From NCBI GenBank assembly GCA_036736205.1, contig DAINMX010000295.1:1-6971 (forward strand): a stretch of DNA of 6,971 bases, given 5' to 3'. The stretch is from XYA12-FULL-58-9 sp001798605 (GTDB lineage: Bacteria; Myxococcota; XYA12-FULL-58-9). Under the pieces are notes generated by a model. The model was not told where the DNA came from. It did no database searches and worked only from the letters and a program-made list of their open reading frames with translations. A program made the position numbers and the translations under genes. Below, one piece after another: positions 5,351 through 6,971 of the stretch. Position 1 is the first letter of the stretch. Every line of letters starts with the position of its first letter.

Positions 5351-6033
5351 TGGATAACGCGATACGAGACCCCGTCGAGCTCCCGCTCCTCGCTGAGGGA
5401 CACATCAAAGCAGCCAACCACCTCACCTTGGGCCTGATGGGTGGATGTTTGGTAACCAAGAAGAAACCGCCCCCGCAGCCGACCATCGTTAGCTTCGAGG
5501 AACTCGAGCCGACCGGGTTGGGCCACCAATGCAGCCTCAGCCGTGGTTCGCGTGGCCAACAAATCGCTGTCGTCATCGTCAAAAACATTGATGGCGACTT
5601 CGGCCACGCCCGTGTCCATGACGAACCGAGCTGTGCCGACCACCTGATCATTCAGATAGGTGCGACTGCCCGAACGGGTGATGCCCCAATCACTGGGAGC
5701 ATCGCCGCCAGCCTCGTCGACAAAACCAAAACCAAATACCAGCGCCCGCGAAGCCCCCAAGCTCTTGGCATCCGCCAACAACAGATGTCGGTCCTCGATG
5801 AGCACCCCCGTGGGTCGGTCGAGCACGATTTCAGGGCAGGAGGGATCGCACGACGCATCACTCGCGGGATAAGAGAAACAATTGTCACGGCAGGTGCGAT
5901 CGAAGGCGAACATGGTACGCGGTGGACGCCCGTCGAAGCGGACCTCACCCTTTTCGCATTCGGGCAGGCTGTCGCAAGCAACCAGAGCCGCAAACAGGGT
6001 GGCGAGGGCAAAGGTGGAGAATATTTTCTTCAT
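5347..6033 (-). CDS. Small lipoprotein of unknown function within the yebC-ruv cluster
   Basis: The 228-residue product begins MKKIF, has a hydrophobic core and ends its signal peptide at lipobox LVAC with lipidated Cys20. The residue after it is Asp21. In enterobacteria Asp at this position keeps lipoproteins in the inner membrane, but the rule may not hold in this lineage. Six other cysteines follow (26, 48, 52, 62, 66, 208), five of them clustered near the N-terminus as if cross-linked. The rest looks beta-rich by eye, with an acidic FDDDDSD (151-157) and a C-terminal RGRFLLGYQ...GCFDVSL pattern (187-213). I do not recognise a family. The ATG at 6033 is chosen because it starts the signal peptide. 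It lies 4 bases after the yebC stop and lacks a clear ribosome-binding site, which suggests translational coupling; the frame extends to 6093, but that would bury the signal peptide. No link to DNA repair is evident. Confidence 0.87.
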   Translation of the reverse strand: MKKIFSTFALATLFAALVACDSLPECEKGEVRFDGRPPRTMFAFDRTCRDNCFSYPASDASCDPSCPEIVLDRPTGVLIEDRHLLLADAKSLGASRALVFGFGFVDEAGGDAPSDWGITRSGSRTYLNDQVVGTARFVMDTGVAEVAINVFDDDDSDLLATRTTAEAALVAQPGRLEFLEANDGRLRGRFLLGYQTSTHQAQGEVVGCFDVSLSEERELDGVSYRVIQ

Positions 6034-6037
6034 GGGA

Positions 6038-6790
6038 TCAATCAGCACCGACGATGCGCTCGAGCTCCTCATCATCAATATCGAAGTTGGCATACACCTT
6101 CATGACATCGTCGAGGTCCTCGAGCTTCTCGATGAGCCGCAGCACCCTCGCGGCGTCCTCACCCGCGACCTTGACCGTGTTCTCGGGAACCATCGTTAGC
6201 TCGCCCTGGTATTTGAGCTCGAGCTTGTCGAAATGGTTGGCGACAGCGGCGAATTGCTTGAGCTCGCAAATGGCGATGATCTCGTCACCTTCGGTGACGA
6301 CGTCGGTCGCTCCACCCTCGAGGGCCGCATCCATCACCTCTTCCTCTGTATACTTGGCAGCGTCAAAGGTGAAGTGACCCTGCTTCTTGAACATCCAGGC
6401 GACGCTGCCAGCGGTGCCGAGGTTGCCGTTGGCCTTGGCGATGACATTGCGCACTTCCGATGTTGTGCGGTTCTTGTTGTCGGTCTGCGCTTCGACGTAT
6501 AACGCTACGCCGCCAGGTCCGTAGCCCTCATAATTTTGCTCCTCGATGGCCGAGCCGTCGAGCTCGCCCGAGCCTTTCTTAATGGCGCGGTCGATATTCT
6601 CCGATGGCATCCGCGCGGCCTTCGCCACACTGACCGCCGCTCGCAGACGTGGATTTGCATCGATGTCACTGCCACCGATGCGCGCAGCCGTGGTGATTTC
6701 GCGCACCACCTTGGTGAAGATCTTGCCGCGCTTGGCGTCAATCTCGCCCTTCTTCCGCTTAATCGTGGACCATTTGCTGTGACCAGACAT
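6038..6790 (-). CDS. yebC: YebC/PmpR/TACO1-family protein
   Basis: The 250-residue product is full length and typical of the family. It has the signature start MSGHSKWSTIKRKKGEIDAKRGK, a basic helical N-terminal domain (to about 75), YEGYGPGG (87-94), TDNKNRT (103-109), and the alternating alpha-beta C-terminal domains. The family was long annotated as a transcriptional regulator. The mitochondrial member TACO1 and bacterial YebC proteins have since been linked to translation through proline-rich stretches. Which role applies here cannot be read from sequence. The ATG at 6790 has AGAGGGG shortly upstream. It is the first gene of the cluster with a lipoprotein gene, ruvC and ruvA. A yebC-ruvC neighbourhood is common in bacteria, without a known functional reason. 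Confidence 0.95.
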   Translation of the reverse strand: MSGHSKWSTIKRKKGEIDAKRGKIFTKVVREITTAARIGGSDIDANPRLRAAVSVAKAARMPSENIDRAIKKGSGELDGSAIEEQNYEGYGPGGVALYVEAQTDNKNRTTSEVRNVIAKANGNLGTAGSVAWMFKKQGHFTFDAAKYTEEEVMDAALEGGATDVVTEGDEIIAICELKQFAAVANHFDKLELKYQGELTMVPENTVKVAGEDAARVLRLIEKLEDLDDVMKVYANFDIDDEELERIVGAD

Positions 6791-6814
6791 GAGCCCCTCT
6801 ATGGTACCGCACCC

Positions 6815-6843
6815 ATTGTACGGTTCGTGCTACCTAGCGTCTT
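6815..6843 (-). promoter_or_regulatory. Candidate promoter of the yebC-lipoprotein-ruvC-ruvA cluster
   Basis: On the minus strand TACAAT (6815-6820) matches the sigma-70 -10 at 5 of 6 positions. It is preceded at 17 bases by AAGACG (6838-6843), a weak -35 sharing only the central GAC. The predicted leader to the yebC ATG is under 25 bases. The rest of 6791-6971 shows no gene on either strand. Confidence 0.4.
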
Positions 6844-6941
6844 CCCATCGACGCATCAGGACTCTCGGCTAGCACACTGGCATGCTCTGTTGCAACTCCC
6901 CGTTTTGGCGATTCTCTTTGCGTCAGCGCAGATTTGGTGAT

Positions 6942-6956
6942 TGAACAAAACGTTCA
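6942..6956. repeat. Palindrome TGAAC-N5-GTTCA upstream of yebC
   Basis: Perfect 5-bp arms surround a 5-base centre, about 100 bases upstream of the candidate yebC promoter. It resembles the Gram-positive LexA box (GAAC-N4-GTTC), but the centre is one base too long. It is also only a partial match to the myxobacterial LexA motif ending in GTTCAG. It is a possible operator, not a confident SOS box. Confidence 0.3.
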
Positions 6957-6971
6957 GAGAGTCCGTCGAAC

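Noticed and set aside
5311..6105. 264-codon plus-strand open frame opposite the small lipoprotein
   Set aside because: The minus-strand gene has a canonical lipobox and operon spacing. The plus-strand product has neither a ribosome-binding site nor a domain that I can see.
6536..6940. 134-codon plus-strand open frame reaching into the region right of yebC
   Set aside because: Most of it is antisense to the conserved YebC N-terminus, and the remainder covers the candidate yebC promoter.

Overview
The window is a compact, high-GC bacterial segment with seven intact protein genes and no mobile element, CRISPR array, rRNA or tRNA that I can see. Five genes are confidently named: lpxC, ruvB, ruvA, ruvC and a yebC-family gene. 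The other two encode secreted lipoproteins of unknown function. LpxC (lipid A synthesis) and two lipobox signal peptides point to a Gram-negative, lipopolysaccharide-making cell. A long cysteine-rich lipoprotein full of disulfide-type modules, together with the yebC-ruv neighbourhood, suggests a myxobacterium-like or Bradymonadales-like lineage (the former Deltaproteobacteria). That placement is inference from gene style, not a phylogenetic result.

Layout from left to right. Positions 52-1473 (minus) encode the large cysteine-rich lipoprotein, followed at 17-37 by a terminator-like hairpin. Positions 1474-1663 hold its probable promoter, preceded by three A-tracts spaced about one helical turn apart. 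Positions 1664-2608 (minus) are lpxC. Positions 2609-3088 are a roughly 480-base divergent intergenic region with a candidate lpxC promoter and several small palindromes. Positions 3089-4126 (plus) are ruvB. Positions 4123-6790 (minus) are a four-gene cluster read from right to left: yebC, a small lipoprotein gene, ruvC and ruvA. A candidate promoter lies upstream of yebC at 6815-6843.

RuvA, RuvB and RuvC together branch-migrate and cut Holliday junctions during recombinational repair. The usual collinear arrangement is broken here. ruvB lies on the opposite strand, tail to tail with ruvA, and the two stop codons share one CTAG tetranucleotide. A lipoprotein gene sits tightly between yebC and ruvC.

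I found no clearly new multi-gene system. The points most worth a second look are the flipped ruvB, a clamp-binding-like tail on RuvB, the Gln in the RuvA acidic pin, the lipoprotein embedded in the repair operon, and the repeated five-cysteine modules of the large lipoprotein.
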